Shown: positions 45,899 to 54,983 of the stretch, piece after piece
Numbering within the stretch: position 1 is the first letter of the stretch
How the letters are laid out: each line of letters opens with the position of its first letter
NCBI GenBank assembly: GCA_903642225.1
Contig: CAHJWI010000011.1
Span: 27,055 to 91,054 of the forward strand
Length of the DNA stretch: 64,000 nt
Reading direction: 5' to 3'
From: Acidobacteriaceae bacterium
GTDB taxonomy: Bacteria > Acidobacteriota > Terriglobia > Terriglobales > Acidobacteriaceae
Made by a program: the position numbers and the translations under genes
The notes under the pieces: generated by a model
What the model was told of the DNA's origin: nothing
Database searches by the model: none
Seen by the model: only the letters and a program-made list of their open reading frames with translations

Positions 45899-47407
45899 AT
45901 GGCTTGTGGTGTAACGCGTCGGGAGTTATTGCAGGTCTTGAGTTCTGCGGCGCTGGTGCTACCGGCGGCGCGCTTTGCGGGGGCGGCTGTTACACCGAGC
46001 GACAAGCTTACGGTTGCGATGATTGGCGTCGGCTCGCAGGGCATGCGGGTGATGCTGGACCTGTTGCGATTGGCCGAGGTGCAGGTGGTGGCGGTGTGCG
46101 ATGTGAACCGCGGCAGCGACGGCTATGAAGACTGGGGTGGTAACGAGTTGCGGACCAAGGTGCGCGGCGTGCTGGGCGATGCAAGCTGGGGCGAACGGTA
46201 CGCGGGGCCCGCAGCAGGCCGGGAAGTGGCGCAGGACGTAGTCAATCGCTATTACGCAAAGGAGAAGGGCAGACCGGGTTACCGGGGTTGCGCGGCGTAT
46301 GAGGACTATCGCGAGTTGTTGGCGAAAGAGCATGATGTGGACGCGGTGGTGGTGAGCACGCCGGATCACTGGCACGCGACCATCGCGATTGCAGCCATGC
46401 GCGCAGGAAAGCATGTGTACAGCCAGAAGCCGATGGCACACAGCGTGTGGCAGACGCGGGAGATGGTGCGGGTTGCGGCGGAGACGAAGCGGCAGACGTC
46501 CGTGTCCATCTTCAACGCGCATGCACCGGCATCGGCGCAGGTGCGAGAGGCGATTGGGCGAATTGGTCCGGTGCACAAGGTAGATATATGGACGACGCGG
46601 GCTTCGTCGTTCTGGAAGCAGGGTTTGCCCACGCCGGTAGCGGCTGATGTGGTGCCGGCCTCTTTGAATTGGGAGATGTGGCTGGGTCCGGCGGCCTTGC
46701 GTTCTTACAGCCACGTGTACCAGCCGTTCCGGTGGAGGGCGTGGTATGACTTCGGTTGCGGCGCGCTGGGCGACATGGGCGAATACGGTTTCGACACGAT
46801 TCACCGGGCAGTCGGCCTGGGCGTACCTGACCGGATTTCCGCGAGTACGAGCGAATTGTTTCCGGCATGTTTCCCAGTGGCGTCGGCGGTACATTTCCAT
46901 TTTGCGGCAACGGGCAAGCGACCGGCGGTGGAACTCAACTGGTTCGATGGCGGCGTGCAGCCGGAGCGACCGCCGGAGCTTGCGGCGAGTGTGCCCATGC
47001 TGTCAGAAGGTGTGATCTACCACGGCAAGCAGGGCAAGCTGCTGACGCAATACATGGGACAGAATGCGCACTTGCTGCTGCCGGACGGGACGTTGACGGA
47101 GCTTTACCCGCCGGAACCTAAGGGCGGCTTTCCATATTTTGAAAAGCAGTCAGAGCTTGTATATGGCGCGGCGGGAGCATCGTCGGAGCACTATCTGGAT
47201 TGGGTGCGCGCATGCCGTGCGGGTCCGCCGGCACGCGGGAACTACGCGTTCGAAGCGGCCATCGTGGAGACTCTGATGCTTGGCGTGATTGCGCAGCGAA
47301 CGCAGGAAGTGCTGTTGTGGGACGCTGCGGGAATGCGGTTTACACAGGGGTCGGAGAGGGCGACGGGTTTGCTTCGACCGGCGATGCGCGCGCCCTTCGA
47401 GGTATAA
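45899..47407 (+). CDS. Gfo/Idh/MocA-family oxidoreductase, Tat-exported
   Basis: 502 residues. The N-terminus TRRELLQVLSSAALVLPAARFAGA carries a twin-arginine-type signal, so it is probably periplasmic with a prebound cofactor. The Rossmann motif IGVGSQGMR follows, then TPDHWHATIAI and the catalytic Lys in the usual EKP-type position, here SQKPMAH. The second domain has YDFGCGALGDMGEY, typical of this subfamily acting on sugars or inositols. The ATG is preceded by GGAGAG. It is 2 bp upstream of the VOC gene, so the two form an operon. Confidence 0.92.
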   Translation: MACGVTRRELLQVLSSAALVLPAARFAGAAVTPSDKLTVAMIGVGSQGMRVMLDLLRLAEVQVVAVCDVNRGSDGYEDWGGNELRTKVRGVLGDASWGERYAGPAAGREVAQDVVNRYYAKEKGRPGYRGCAAYEDYRELLAKEHDVDAVVVSTPDHWHATIAIAAMRAGKHVYSQKPMAHSVWQTREMVRVAAETKRQTSVSIFNAHAPASAQVREAIGRIGPVHKVDIWTTRASSFWKQGLPTPVAADVVPASLNWEMWLGPAALRSYSHVYQPFRWRAWYDFGCGALGDMGEYGFDTIHRAVGLGVPDRISASTSELFPACFPVASAVHFHFAATGKRPAVELNWFDGGVQPERPPELAASVPMLSEGVIYHGKQGKLLTQYMGQNAHLLLPDGTLTELYPPEPKGGFPYFEKQSELVYGAAGASSEHYLDWVRACRAGPPARGNYAFEAAIVETLMLGVIAQRTQEVLLWDAAGMRFTQGSERATGLLRPAMRAPFEV

Positions 47408-47409
47408 GG

Positions 47410-48348
47410 ATGATGCTGCTTTCTTGGATGTGGGCCGCGGTTGTGCTGATGCCGTTAGCCGTTGCAGCGCGTGGAGTAGAGCCACAGATCACGGCTATCG
47501 ACCATGTGGCGCTGTATGCCGCCGATCCTGTCGCTTCCGCCGAGTTTTACACGAGGGTACTCGGCGCGCGGGAGATGCCGGACCCGCAGAACGCGGGCGC
47601 GCGGCGGTTCTACTTCAGCACGCAGCAGTTTGTGACAGTGCTGCCGATGCCTGCCGATGCAGGCGACAACCGGATGGCGTATGTGGCGTATCGCTCCTCT
47701 GACGTAGCCGCGCTGCGAGACAAGTTGAAGGCGGAGGGTGCGGGTTCTGCCGGCGAGTTGCATCAAGATGCAGACGGTGCGCGGTGGTTTGAGATGCGGG
47801 ATCCAGAGGGAAATCGCGTGCGCTTTGAACAGCGGCCGGCAACTTCCACCGTGTGTATCTCAGACCTGTCGTGCCGCATGATTCATGCGGGTTTCATGGT
47901 GAAGGATCAAGCCGTGGAGGATGCTTTCTACCGAGAAAAATTGCACTTTAGACCCTACTGGTATGGAGCGTTCACGGCGGGCAAGGTGGACTGGGTCTCG
48001 CAGCAGGTGCCGCAGGGCCGGGACTGGCTGGAGTACATGCTGGCCAACGATGGATCGGACACGCCGGCGAATAAGGTGGACCGCAGGGAACTCGGCGGTA
48101 TGGACCACATTTCGCTGGGCGTGGGAAACATGGAAGCCGCTGTGACAATGCTGCTGCGGGCGAAGCGGCTGACCGGCGAATACAACGGGCCGAAGATGGG
48201 TCTGGATGGTAAGTGGCAGACGAATCTGTATGACCCGGACGGCACGCGAATCGAGTTGATGGAGTACGCGCCGAGCATGCCTCCGTGCTGCTCGCCGATT
48301 ACGGCGGCGCACCCGGTGAATGCCATGGGTGCCCATGGGTTGCGGTAG
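47410..48348 (+). CDS. secreted VOC-superfamily protein with two domains
   Basis: 312 residues. A signal peptide (MLLSWMWAAVVLMPLAVAARG) precedes two tandem vicinal-oxygen-chelate modules: the first begins ITAIDHVALYAADP and the second GGMDHISLGVGNM, ending RIELMEYAPS. His and Glu ligands are present, so a metal-dependent isomerase, lyase or dioxygenase activity is possible. The start 47410 is 2 bp after the upstream stop, with GAGG-AAGG nearby; the frame is open further upstream into the Gfo/Idh gene. Co-expression suggests it acts on the oxidoreductase's substrate or product. Confidence 0.85.
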   Translation: MMLLSWMWAAVVLMPLAVAARGVEPQITAIDHVALYAADPVASAEFYTRVLGAREMPDPQNAGARRFYFSTQQFVTVLPMPADAGDNRMAYVAYRSSDVAALRDKLKAEGAGSAGELHQDADGARWFEMRDPEGNRVRFEQRPATSTVCISDLSCRMIHAGFMVKDQAVEDAFYREKLHFRPYWYGAFTAGKVDWVSQQVPQGRDWLEYMLANDGSDTPANKVDRRELGGMDHISLGVGNMEAAVTMLLRAKRLTGEYNGPKMGLDGKWQTNLYDPDGTRIELMEYAPSMPPCCSPITAAHPVNAMGAHGLR

Positions 48349-48470
48349 TCCGTAGTGGACTCCGATCGATTCGATCTGGTGGCCACGATCGATCTGCCCA
48401 GGCAGGATAGTCACCCCGACCCGCGTGATCGCCGGGAGCGACGATCACCCGGACCATGCTGGAGTCGAGC

Positions 48471-49559
48471 TCAACATTGCAGGGATAAGGCGGGTGATTG
48501 TGCAGTGGAATTACGAAGAACAAATAGCGGTTCCACGACGACGCTGTGCGATGCTTCGTGGTTGCCGCCTGAGGTGAAACTGTGCAGCAATGACTGGGCC
48601 GCGAGTGCGCCCATGTGCCGCAATGGCTGCCGCACAGTCGTCAATGCCGGTCGATGATACGCGGCGAGTGTCACGTCATCGAAACCCACGACAGAGACGT
48701 GCTCCGGGACCTGGCGACGCGCCGCCTGTAGGGCCCTTATAGCTCCAATGGCAGAGACGTCGTTAAAGGCGAAAATTGCCGTGAATGCAATGCCAGTCGC
48801 CAGCAGGCGTTGTGCTGCAAGAAAGCCGGGCTCGTCTGTTGCCAGGTTTTCTTTCATTTGCACTACAAGCTTAGGGTGCAAGCTAAGACCAAGCCGGGTA
48901 GCCGCAATCTGGATCGACCTCCAACGAATATCGGTGTCGGAGCTAAACGGCTGCCCTTTGATGATCGCGATCTGCCGGTGTCCCAACGCATACAGATGGC
49001 TGAGTGCCAGTTCAGCCGCACGGTCGTGGTCCAGCAGAATGTTGGTGACGCCGTCGTGCGGGTCGGGGCAGGAGATGGTCACGGTAGGCGTTGAATGGAT
49101 GACAGGCAGGCTGGTATCCACTGCCACGATGCCATCCACGGCACGTTCCATGACGATGCGGTGCAGGTCTGTGAGTTTTGCCTCCTGGTGGTGATGGGTG
49201 ACGAGCATCATGGCGTATCCGGCTGCTGAGAGGGTTTCCTCCAGGCCGGCGAGCACAAGCGTTGCGTAGCCCTCCGAAAGCTCCGGCACAAGGACGCCGA
49301 CCGTCATGGACTGGCCGCGTCGCAGCGAGCGCGCCAGCAGGTTGGGCCGGTAGTTCAGCGCCTGTGCCGCGGCCAGGATGCGGTCCTGAGTGACCTGCGG
49401 GATGGACCGCGCAGCCGGCGCGCCGTTCAGCACGCGCGAGATCGAGGCCTTGGAGAGGCCGAGGTGGGCCGACAATGAGGCCAGCGACACCGTCCTGCCA
49501 ACGTGTGGGTACTTGTGCTGCGCGGAATTGCCGTTTCGAGGCTTCTTAAGCATTGCCAT
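48471..49559 (-). CDS. LacI-family transcriptional regulator
   Basis: 362 residues: helix-turn-helix (VSLASLSAHLGLSKASISRVLNG) with the LacI hinge NYRPNLLARSLRRG, then a periplasmic-binding-protein-like ligand domain ending FDDVTLAAYHRPALTTVRQP. About 20 extra residues (AMLKKPRNGN) lie before the HTH. It is divergent from the TonB receptor, whose promoter carries two palindromes of the kind LacI proteins bind, so it is probably the local repressor, responding to a sugar. ATG 49559 has GAAAG upstream; 49553 and 49583 are alternatives. Confidence 0.93.
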   Translation of the reverse strand: MAMLKKPRNGNSAQHKYPHVGRTVSLASLSAHLGLSKASISRVLNGAPAARSIPQVTQDRILAAAQALNYRPNLLARSLRRGQSMTVGVLVPELSEGYATLVLAGLEETLSAAGYAMMLVTHHHQEAKLTDLHRIVMERAVDGIVAVDTSLPVIHSTPTVTISCPDPHDGVTNILLDHDRAAELALSHLYALGHRQIAIIKGQPFSSDTDIRWRSIQIAATRLGLSLHPKLVVQMKENLATDEPGFLAAQRLLATGIAFTAIFAFNDVSAIGAIRALQAARRQVPEHVSVVGFDDVTLAAYHRPALTTVRQPLRHMGALAAQSLLHSFTSGGNHEASHSVVVEPLFVLRNSTAQSPALSLQC

Positions 49560-49609
49560 TTTGGAGCATCTTTCAATTGCCATTAAAACAGAGAGGATTA
49601 GGGGCTTTG

Positions 49610-49639
49610 TTGACAAGCGTGTGTTGGAAGACGGATAGT
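49610..49639 (+). promoter_or_regulatory. promoter of the TonB receptor gene
   Basis: A perfect -35 TTGACA (49610-49615) and a -10 GATAGT (49634-49639) are 18 bp apart. Transcription would start near 49646, giving a leader of about 70 nt that contains both palindromes below. Confidence 0.6.
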
Positions 49640-49651
49640 GCCGAAGTCTGT

Positions 49652-49699
49652 GCAAACGTTTGCCCACAGGAGCTGTGCGCTGTGGAGGCAGACGTTTGC
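49652..49699. promoter_or_regulatory. two LacI-type operators
   Basis: GCAAACGTTTGC at 49652-49663 is a perfect 12-bp palindrome with the central CpG usual for LacI-family sites. GCAGACGTTTGC at 49688-49699 differs by one base. Their centres are 36 bp apart. Both lie just after the predicted transcription start, so bound repressor would block initiation or elongation. Confidence 0.7.
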
Positions 49700-49715
49700 C
49701 GACTTTGGAGGCACT

Positions 49716-52700
49716 ATGAACATCCTGACCAAAACCCTTTCCACAAAGGGTCACCGTCGGTACGCTGCAACGATTCTGCTTTCCTCGGCAGCTGTCCTCG
49801 CCGGTGGGCCGGCGCTGCACGCGCAATTTCGCGCATCGCTCACCGGCACCGTCGTGGACGCCACCGGCGCAATCGTACCCGGTGCCAAGTTGACGCTGCT
49901 GGACACCGCGACTGGCAAAACCCTGACAGCCACGTCCAACGGGAGCGGAGCATACAGCTTTAACGCCTTACCGCCGGATCACTTCACGCTCAGCGCCGCC
50001 ATGCCCGGCTTTCAGACCAAGACGATCAGTGATCTTTCGATCATTCCGGAGCAGCCCAATAATGTGAATGTAACGCTGCAGGTAGGTGCCGCCGACCAGA
50101 CGGTCACCGTCAATGCCGACACGATTCCTGCGCTGGAGACCGCCACTGGATCCATCAGCGGAACCATCTCTGCAGAAGATATCCAGCACCTGCCCTCTGC
50201 CGGACGCGACGTTTTCCAGCTTGCGCAGCTCGCCCCGGGATCCTTCGGCGACGGCCAGCGCGGCGCGGGTGGCGGCACCAACAGCCTTCCTGGCACCCAG
50301 GGTCCGGGCGGCTCCGGTAATTCGCAGGGCGCCTTTGCTACCGAGAATGGTCCCCAGGCCCTTGCAAACGGCGGTCAGTATGAGACCAACAGCATCAATA
50401 TCGACGGCATCAGCACCGTGTCTGCCGTGTGGGGTGGCACGTCCATCATCACGCCGAATGAAGATTCCATCGACAACGTGAAGATTACCAGCAATGGCTA
50501 TGACGCCGAGTTCGGCCGCTTTAGCGGAGCCAACCTGCAGGTGACCACCAAGGCGGGTACCAACAACGTCCATGGCAGCTTCTTCTTCCGTGTTGCGCGT
50601 CCCGGCCTCAATGCGTTCCAGCGTTACAACGGACCCAACTCGCTCAATCCTGCCACGCTCGGTACTGGCGTTGCTGACAACAACGTGAACCGCGCCGCGG
50701 CACGCGGGCTCCTGCGCGACACGGCCCGCTACAACGACTTTGGCGGCAGCATCGGCGGACCGATTCTTCGGAACAAGCTTTTCGCGTTCTTCGCGTACGA
50801 GACCATCCGTAACAACTCCACCACGACGGCTACTGGCTGGTACGAGACCCCGGAGTTCGACGCATTGGCACCCGCCGGCAACATTTCGAACAAGTTCACC
50901 AACTTCGCCAGCCACTCTCCTGTTGGCGCCACCCTTATCAACTCCACGTGCAACACTACGGGTTTCACGGAAGGCGTCAACTGCAACACCGTCCCCGGGA
51001 AGGGCCTGGACATCGGTTCGCCACTGAAGTCGGCACGCGGTACGCAGGACCCGACCTATGTGTCCAACGGCAATCCCGGTGTCGGCAACGGTCCTGATGG
51101 GTTCGCCGACATAGCCGACTACCAGACTGCGACCCCGTCCGAGACCACGCAGGTCCAGTACAACGGCCGGCTCGATGGCGACGTTACCCAGAAGGACCAT
51201 GTGGCGTTTGCCATTTACTGGGTGCCGCAAACGCAGCACTACATCAACGGCCCCGCGCGCGGCTACAACCAGTGGAACCACAACCAGATTAACGACGCCT
51301 TCTCCGTCATCTACAACCACACGTTCTCGTCCAACTTTCTGAACGAGGCACGCGCCAACGCCGCTGGATGGCGCTGGAATGAGGTGACGGACAATCCGCA
51401 GGCACCCTTTGGCCTGCCGGAAGATGACATTAACCAGGCTGCCAATGCCGAGGTTCAGTACTTTGGTGCTTCCGGTCCCAGCCACCTTAACCAGTGGACC
51501 TTCGGCTACAAGGATGTCGCGACGAAGATCTTCGGCAACCACACGGTCAAGTTTGGCGGCGATGCCACGCAGCTGCACTACCTGCAGGACCCGGTTTACG
51601 CCGCACGTCCTCAGTTCAAGTTTTATAACGTCTGGAATTTCCTGAACGATGCACCCTATCAGGAAGCCGGCCAGTTCGACCGTGTGACTGGCATACCGTT
51701 CTCAAACCGCTATGACATGCGCGAGTGGATCTATGGCGGCTTTGCGCAGGATGACTGGAAGGCCACGCCGAGCCTCACCATCAACGCCGGCCTTCGCTAC
51801 AACTATTTCGACGCCCTGTACAGCAAGCAGCAGAACCTGCCGCATACCGTATTCGGCACTGACGCCGCCACCTACACCGGCATCACGCTTGTCCGCGGCG
51901 GTAAGTCGTGGACGCCGGACAAGGGCAATTTCGGCCCGCAACTCGGCTTCGCCTATAACCCCGACTACTTCCATAAGCGGATCGTCGTTCGCGGCGGGTA
52001 TGGCTTGAACTTCAACCAGGAAGAGATCGCCATCTCCGCCAACCAGTCCAATAGCCCCAACGACTCGGTATCGCCGACTTTCAACAACAGCACACCGCTT
52101 GCGGCAGACTCGCGCATTCAGTACAACGTACCCAGCGACTCCAGTTCGCTCTTTGGCTACGCCGCTAACACAAATACGATTACGGCCTACGGTGCCAACG
52201 GGCTGCCTACCACCAGCGGCTTCCAGCTGACGGCCGTTCCCAACCACCTGCACACGCAGCAGGTGCACCACTACTCCATCGCGGTTGAGAGTGACCTTGG
52301 CCACCAGATGGTCGCCAGTGCGCTCTACCAGGGTAGCTCCGCACACCACCTCATCTTTCACCAGGACGCCTATCTATACGGCCAGTTTCACGGCCAGGCT
52401 TTTAACCCCTCAACACCCTACATTGAGTACTTCGGCGACAACGGCGGCTCCAACTACAACGCACTTATTCTTGATTTGAAGCACAACATGGCGCACAATT
52501 TTTCTGTTGACGCCAGCTTTACCTATTCCAAAAGTATGGACGATAACTCTGGCCCCTACGAGCAGGATCCCTATACCTACAACCCTTACTTCGCGCGTGG
52601 CCGGTCTGACTTCAACGTGGGCAAGGCCTTGAAGATCTTCGGCACCTATAACCCGAAGTTCTATTATGGTGCGAACAACTTTGCCAAGGTGTTCCTGAAC

Positions 52701-53270
52701 GGCTTCAACATAAGCGGTATCTATAACCTGCACACCGGCTTCCCGTGGACGCCCTCGGCAAACTACGGAACCAACGCCTATTACACACAGTCCAACACCG
52801 GCACGCTGCGACCCACCTTCTACAACGGCAGCGCGGGGCACGACACCAGTAACAAGGCATTTATGAGTACCGGCCTAAGCAAGAACTTTACTGGCGGCCC
52901 GCAGAGCTACTTCGGCGTGTACGACCAAAGTACCATTAGCAGTACTTCCAGCAGTTTTCCAACGCCCATCACCTTCTATCCCACGCCCGGCATTGCGCGG
53001 AACAGCTTTGATGGTCCGCACTACCAGGCGCTCGATGCCACGGTCACCAAGGCTTTCGGCATTCCCAATCACTACCTCGGTGAGCGTACCGGCATCGAGT
53101 TCCGCATCGACACCTTTAACGTCCTTAACATCACCAATCTAAGTTCCAACATCAACAGCCAGGTGCAGACTGTTACGAATGGTGTGACTACCACCAACGG
53201 CAACTTTGGTATTTCCACAGCCGGCCTTGCTGGTCGCCAAGTGCAAATACAGGCGCGCCTTAACTTCTAA
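49716..53270 (+). CDS. TonB-dependent receptor with carboxypeptidase-regulatory domain
   Basis: 1184-residue outer-membrane transporter. A signal peptide (to about residue 38, ALHA) precedes a CarboxypepD_reg/Cna-B-like domain (LTGTVVDATGAIVPGAKLTL), then the plug (NSINIDGISTVSAVWGG, GRFSGANLQVTTKAGTN) and a large beta-barrel to the C-terminal phenylalanine. This is the Oar-like type abundant in acidobacteria and thought to import oligosaccharides. GGAGG lies 6 nt before ATG 49716; the frame extends upstream to 49638 across the operators. Codons end mainly in C, unlike plus-strand genes earlier in the window. Confidence 0.95.
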   Translation: MNILTKTLSTKGHRRYAATILLSSAAVLAGGPALHAQFRASLTGTVVDATGAIVPGAKLTLLDTATGKTLTATSNGSGAYSFNALPPDHFTLSAAMPGFQTKTISDLSIIPEQPNNVNVTLQVGAADQTVTVNADTIPALETATGSISGTISAEDIQHLPSAGRDVFQLAQLAPGSFGDGQRGAGGGTNSLPGTQGPGGSGNSQGAFATENGPQALANGGQYETNSINIDGISTVSAVWGGTSIITPNEDSIDNVKITSNGYDAEFGRFSGANLQVTTKAGTNNVHGSFFFRVARPGLNAFQRYNGPNSLNPATLGTGVADNNVNRAAARGLLRDTARYNDFGGSIGGPILRNKLFAFFAYETIRNNSTTTATGWYETPEFDALAPAGNISNKFTNFASHSPVGATLINSTCNTTGFTEGVNCNTVPGKGLDIGSPLKSARGTQDPTYVSNGNPGVGNGPDGFADIADYQTATPSETTQVQYNGRLDGDVTQKDHVAFAIYWVPQTQHYINGPARGYNQWNHNQINDAFSVIYNHTFSSNFLNEARANAAGWRWNEVTDNPQAPFGLPEDDINQAANAEVQYFGASGPSHLNQWTFGYKDVATKIFGNHTVKFGGDATQLHYLQDPVYAARPQFKFYNVWNFLNDAPYQEAGQFDRVTGIPFSNRYDMREWIYGGFAQDDWKATPSLTINAGLRYNYFDALYSKQQNLPHTVFGTDAATYTGITLVRGGKSWTPDKGNFGPQLGFAYNPDYFHKRIVVRGGYGLNFNQEEIAISANQSNSPNDSVSPTFNNSTPLAADSRIQYNVPSDSSSLFGYAANTNTITAYGANGLPTTSGFQLTAVPNHLHTQQVHHYSIAVESDLGHQMVASALYQGSSAHHLIFHQDAYLYGQFHGQAFNPSTPYIEYFGDNGGSNYNALILDLKHNMAHNFSVDASFTYSKSMDDNSGPYEQDPYTYNPYFARGRSDFNVGKALKIFGTYNPKFYYGANNFAKVFLNGFNISGIYNLHTGFPWTPSANYGTNAYYTQSNTGTLRPTFYNGSAGHDTSNKAFMSTGLSKNFTGGPQSYFGVYDQSTISSTSSSFPTPITFYPTPGIARNSFDGPHYQALDATVTKAFGIPNHYLGERTGIEFRIDTFNVLNITNLSSNINSQVQTVTNGVTTTNGNFGISTAGLAGRQVQIQARLNF

Positions 53271-53292
53271 CTATTGAACGTTGTCTATCAAT

Positions 53293-53328
53293 AAAGGAGA
53301 GTGCGCCACCAGACGGGCGCTCTCCTTT
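53293..53328 (+). terminator. intrinsic terminator after the TonB receptor
   Basis: Twelve-bp stem (53293-53304 with 53317-53328, one G-U pair) and a 12-nt loop, followed by T-rich sequence. It separates the receptor from the glycosidases only partly, as they start 60 bp later and no second promoter is obvious. Confidence 0.75.
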
Positions 53329-53387
53329 GCTGTTAGGTTTTTACAAGCCACATGACACTTCTCGACCGCACAAGGATTTGCCCCACG

Positions 53388-54983
53388 ATGAAGATTTCCA
53401 AACACGCGATCCGTCTGTTTACCGTGGCCACAGGGCTCGTCGCATCTTCAGCAGTAACCGTCCTGGCGCAACAGCGCGGCACGCAGGATCACATCACGAT
53501 TGACGCGACCGCGCCGACTACTCCGTTTCCACACTTCTGGGAGAAGACTTTCGGCTCCGGTCGTGCCATTCTTGCGCTGCGTGACAGCTATCGGCAGGAC
53601 ATTCGCGCGGTGAGGCAGGCCACCGGTTTTGAGTCCGTCCGCTTTCACGGCATCCTGATGGATGAAGTTGGCCTGTACGATCCTGATCGTATGACCAAGA
53701 ACCCGGGGCTTGCGGCGGAGAAGGCGAACGATGCTTCGCAGTACAACTTCTCCTACGTGGACCAAATCTATGACGGCCTGCTCAAAGACGGCGTTCGTCC
53801 TTTCGTTGAACTCAGCTTTATGCCTCGCAAAATGGCTGCGGACCCAAGCATCACTCAGTCCTTTTTTTACAAGCCAGTTGTCTCGCCACCGGTCGATTAC
53901 GTTAAGTGGGACGCGATGATCACAGCCTTGGCCCAGCACTTAGTCGAGCGCTACGGAATGGAAGAGGTTGCCGCCTGGAAGTTTGAAGTCTGGAATGAAC
54001 CCAATCTTGACTTCTGGGGTGGCACGCCCAAGCAAGACACCTACTGGCAGCTGTACGACCACACGGCGCGCGCTATCAAGTCCGTTTCGCCCCGCTTGCA
54101 GATTGGCGGTCCTTCCACAGCCCAGGCTGCATGGGTTCCTGATTTTCTAAAACATGTCGCCGCAGAGCACGTACCCGTCGATTTCGTCTCCACTCACGTG
54201 TATGCGAACGACCTTGCGAAAGATGTCTTTGGTACGGATGAGGACATTCCGCGCGACGTGATGGTCTATCGCTCTGTGAAGAAGGTGCACGATCAAATCG
54301 TCGCGTCGTCGCTTCCCAAGCTGCCGCTCATTTTTTCGGAGTACAACGCCAGCTATGCCAACGAGCCCGATGTCACGGACTCGCCCTACATTGGCCCTTG
54401 GCTGGCCAATACGATTCGCCTCTGCGATGGATTGACGGACAGCATGGATTACTGGGCTTTTTCGGATGTGTTTGAGGAGCAGGGCGTGGTTCGCTCTCCG
54501 TTTTACGGTGGCTTCGGTTTGATCGCGGCAGACAACATTCCGAAGGCCTCGTATAACGACTTTCTGCTACTGCACAAGCTCGGGACTCGGCGGCTGAAGC
54601 TCGATTCAGATTCAGCCCTAGCCACCACAGATGGCAATGGTGCCTTGACAATAGCTCTCTGGAACTACGCCCCGCCAAGTGGAACCGGGGCTTCCTATAC
54701 CAAACCCTCTACGCCTATTGGACCAGACAAGCACTTCAGCCTTGACCTGCCGCAGACCGCGAGCGCGGCTGTTAGCCTTTGGCGCGTCGATGAGACCCAC
54801 AGCAATGCAGTCGCTGTTTTCGATAGCATGGGCCGGCCACCTGCAGATTTGACGCCTGCGCAGGTGGCTCAGCTGAAGCAAGGCGGTGCCCTTGCCGCGC
54901 CGGAACACCCGGCCTTTACCAACCATCGTGTCGAGGTCACAGTACCCGCGCACGGCCTTGTTGTTCTCACCTTTACCCGGTAA
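53388..54983 (+). CDS. secreted GH39-like glycosidase
   Basis: 531 residues with a signal peptide (to about AVTVLAQ). A family GH39 clan-A barrel: acid/base Glu204 in EVWNEPNLDFW and nucleophile Glu318 in IFSEYNASY, with SVRFHGIL and DFVSTHVYAN in the expected places, and a C-terminal beta-sandwich. GH39 enzymes are chiefly beta-xylosidases, but other specificities exist. ATG 53388 gives the signal peptide; an upstream ATG at 53352 is less likely. Its stop overlaps the next gene's start (TAATG). Confidence 0.9.
   Translation: MKISKHAIRLFTVATGLVASSAVTVLAQQRGTQDHITIDATAPTTPFPHFWEKTFGSGRAILALRDSYRQDIRAVRQATGFESVRFHGILMDEVGLYDPDRMTKNPGLAAEKANDASQYNFSYVDQIYDGLLKDGVRPFVELSFMPRKMAADPSITQSFFYKPVVSPPVDYVKWDAMITALAQHLVERYGMEEVAAWKFEVWNEPNLDFWGGTPKQDTYWQLYDHTARAIKSVSPRLQIGGPSTAQAAWVPDFLKHVAAEHVPVDFVSTHVYANDLAKDVFGTDEDIPRDVMVYRSVKKVHDQIVASSLPKLPLIFSEYNASYANEPDVTDSPYIGPWLANTIRLCDGLTDSMDYWAFSDVFEEQGVVRSPFYGGFGLIAADNIPKASYNDFLLLHKLGTRRLKLDSDSALATTDGNGALTIALWNYAPPSGTGASYTKPSTPIGPDKHFSLDLPQTASAAVSLWRVDETHSNAVAVFDSMGRPPADLTPAQVAQLKQGGALAAPEHPAFTNHRVEVTVPAHGLVVLTFTR

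Noticed and set aside
45899..48348. Gfo/Idh-VOC operon as part of the LacI regulon
   Set aside because: The palindrome upstream (AAACGGTTT) differs in symmetry and length from the receptor operators, so membership is not supported beyond a weak hint.
48355..48425. GATCGAT-type repeats after the VOC gene as a regulatory site
   Set aside because: They lie between convergent genes, arms are short and imperfect, and GATCGAT motifs arise easily at this composition.
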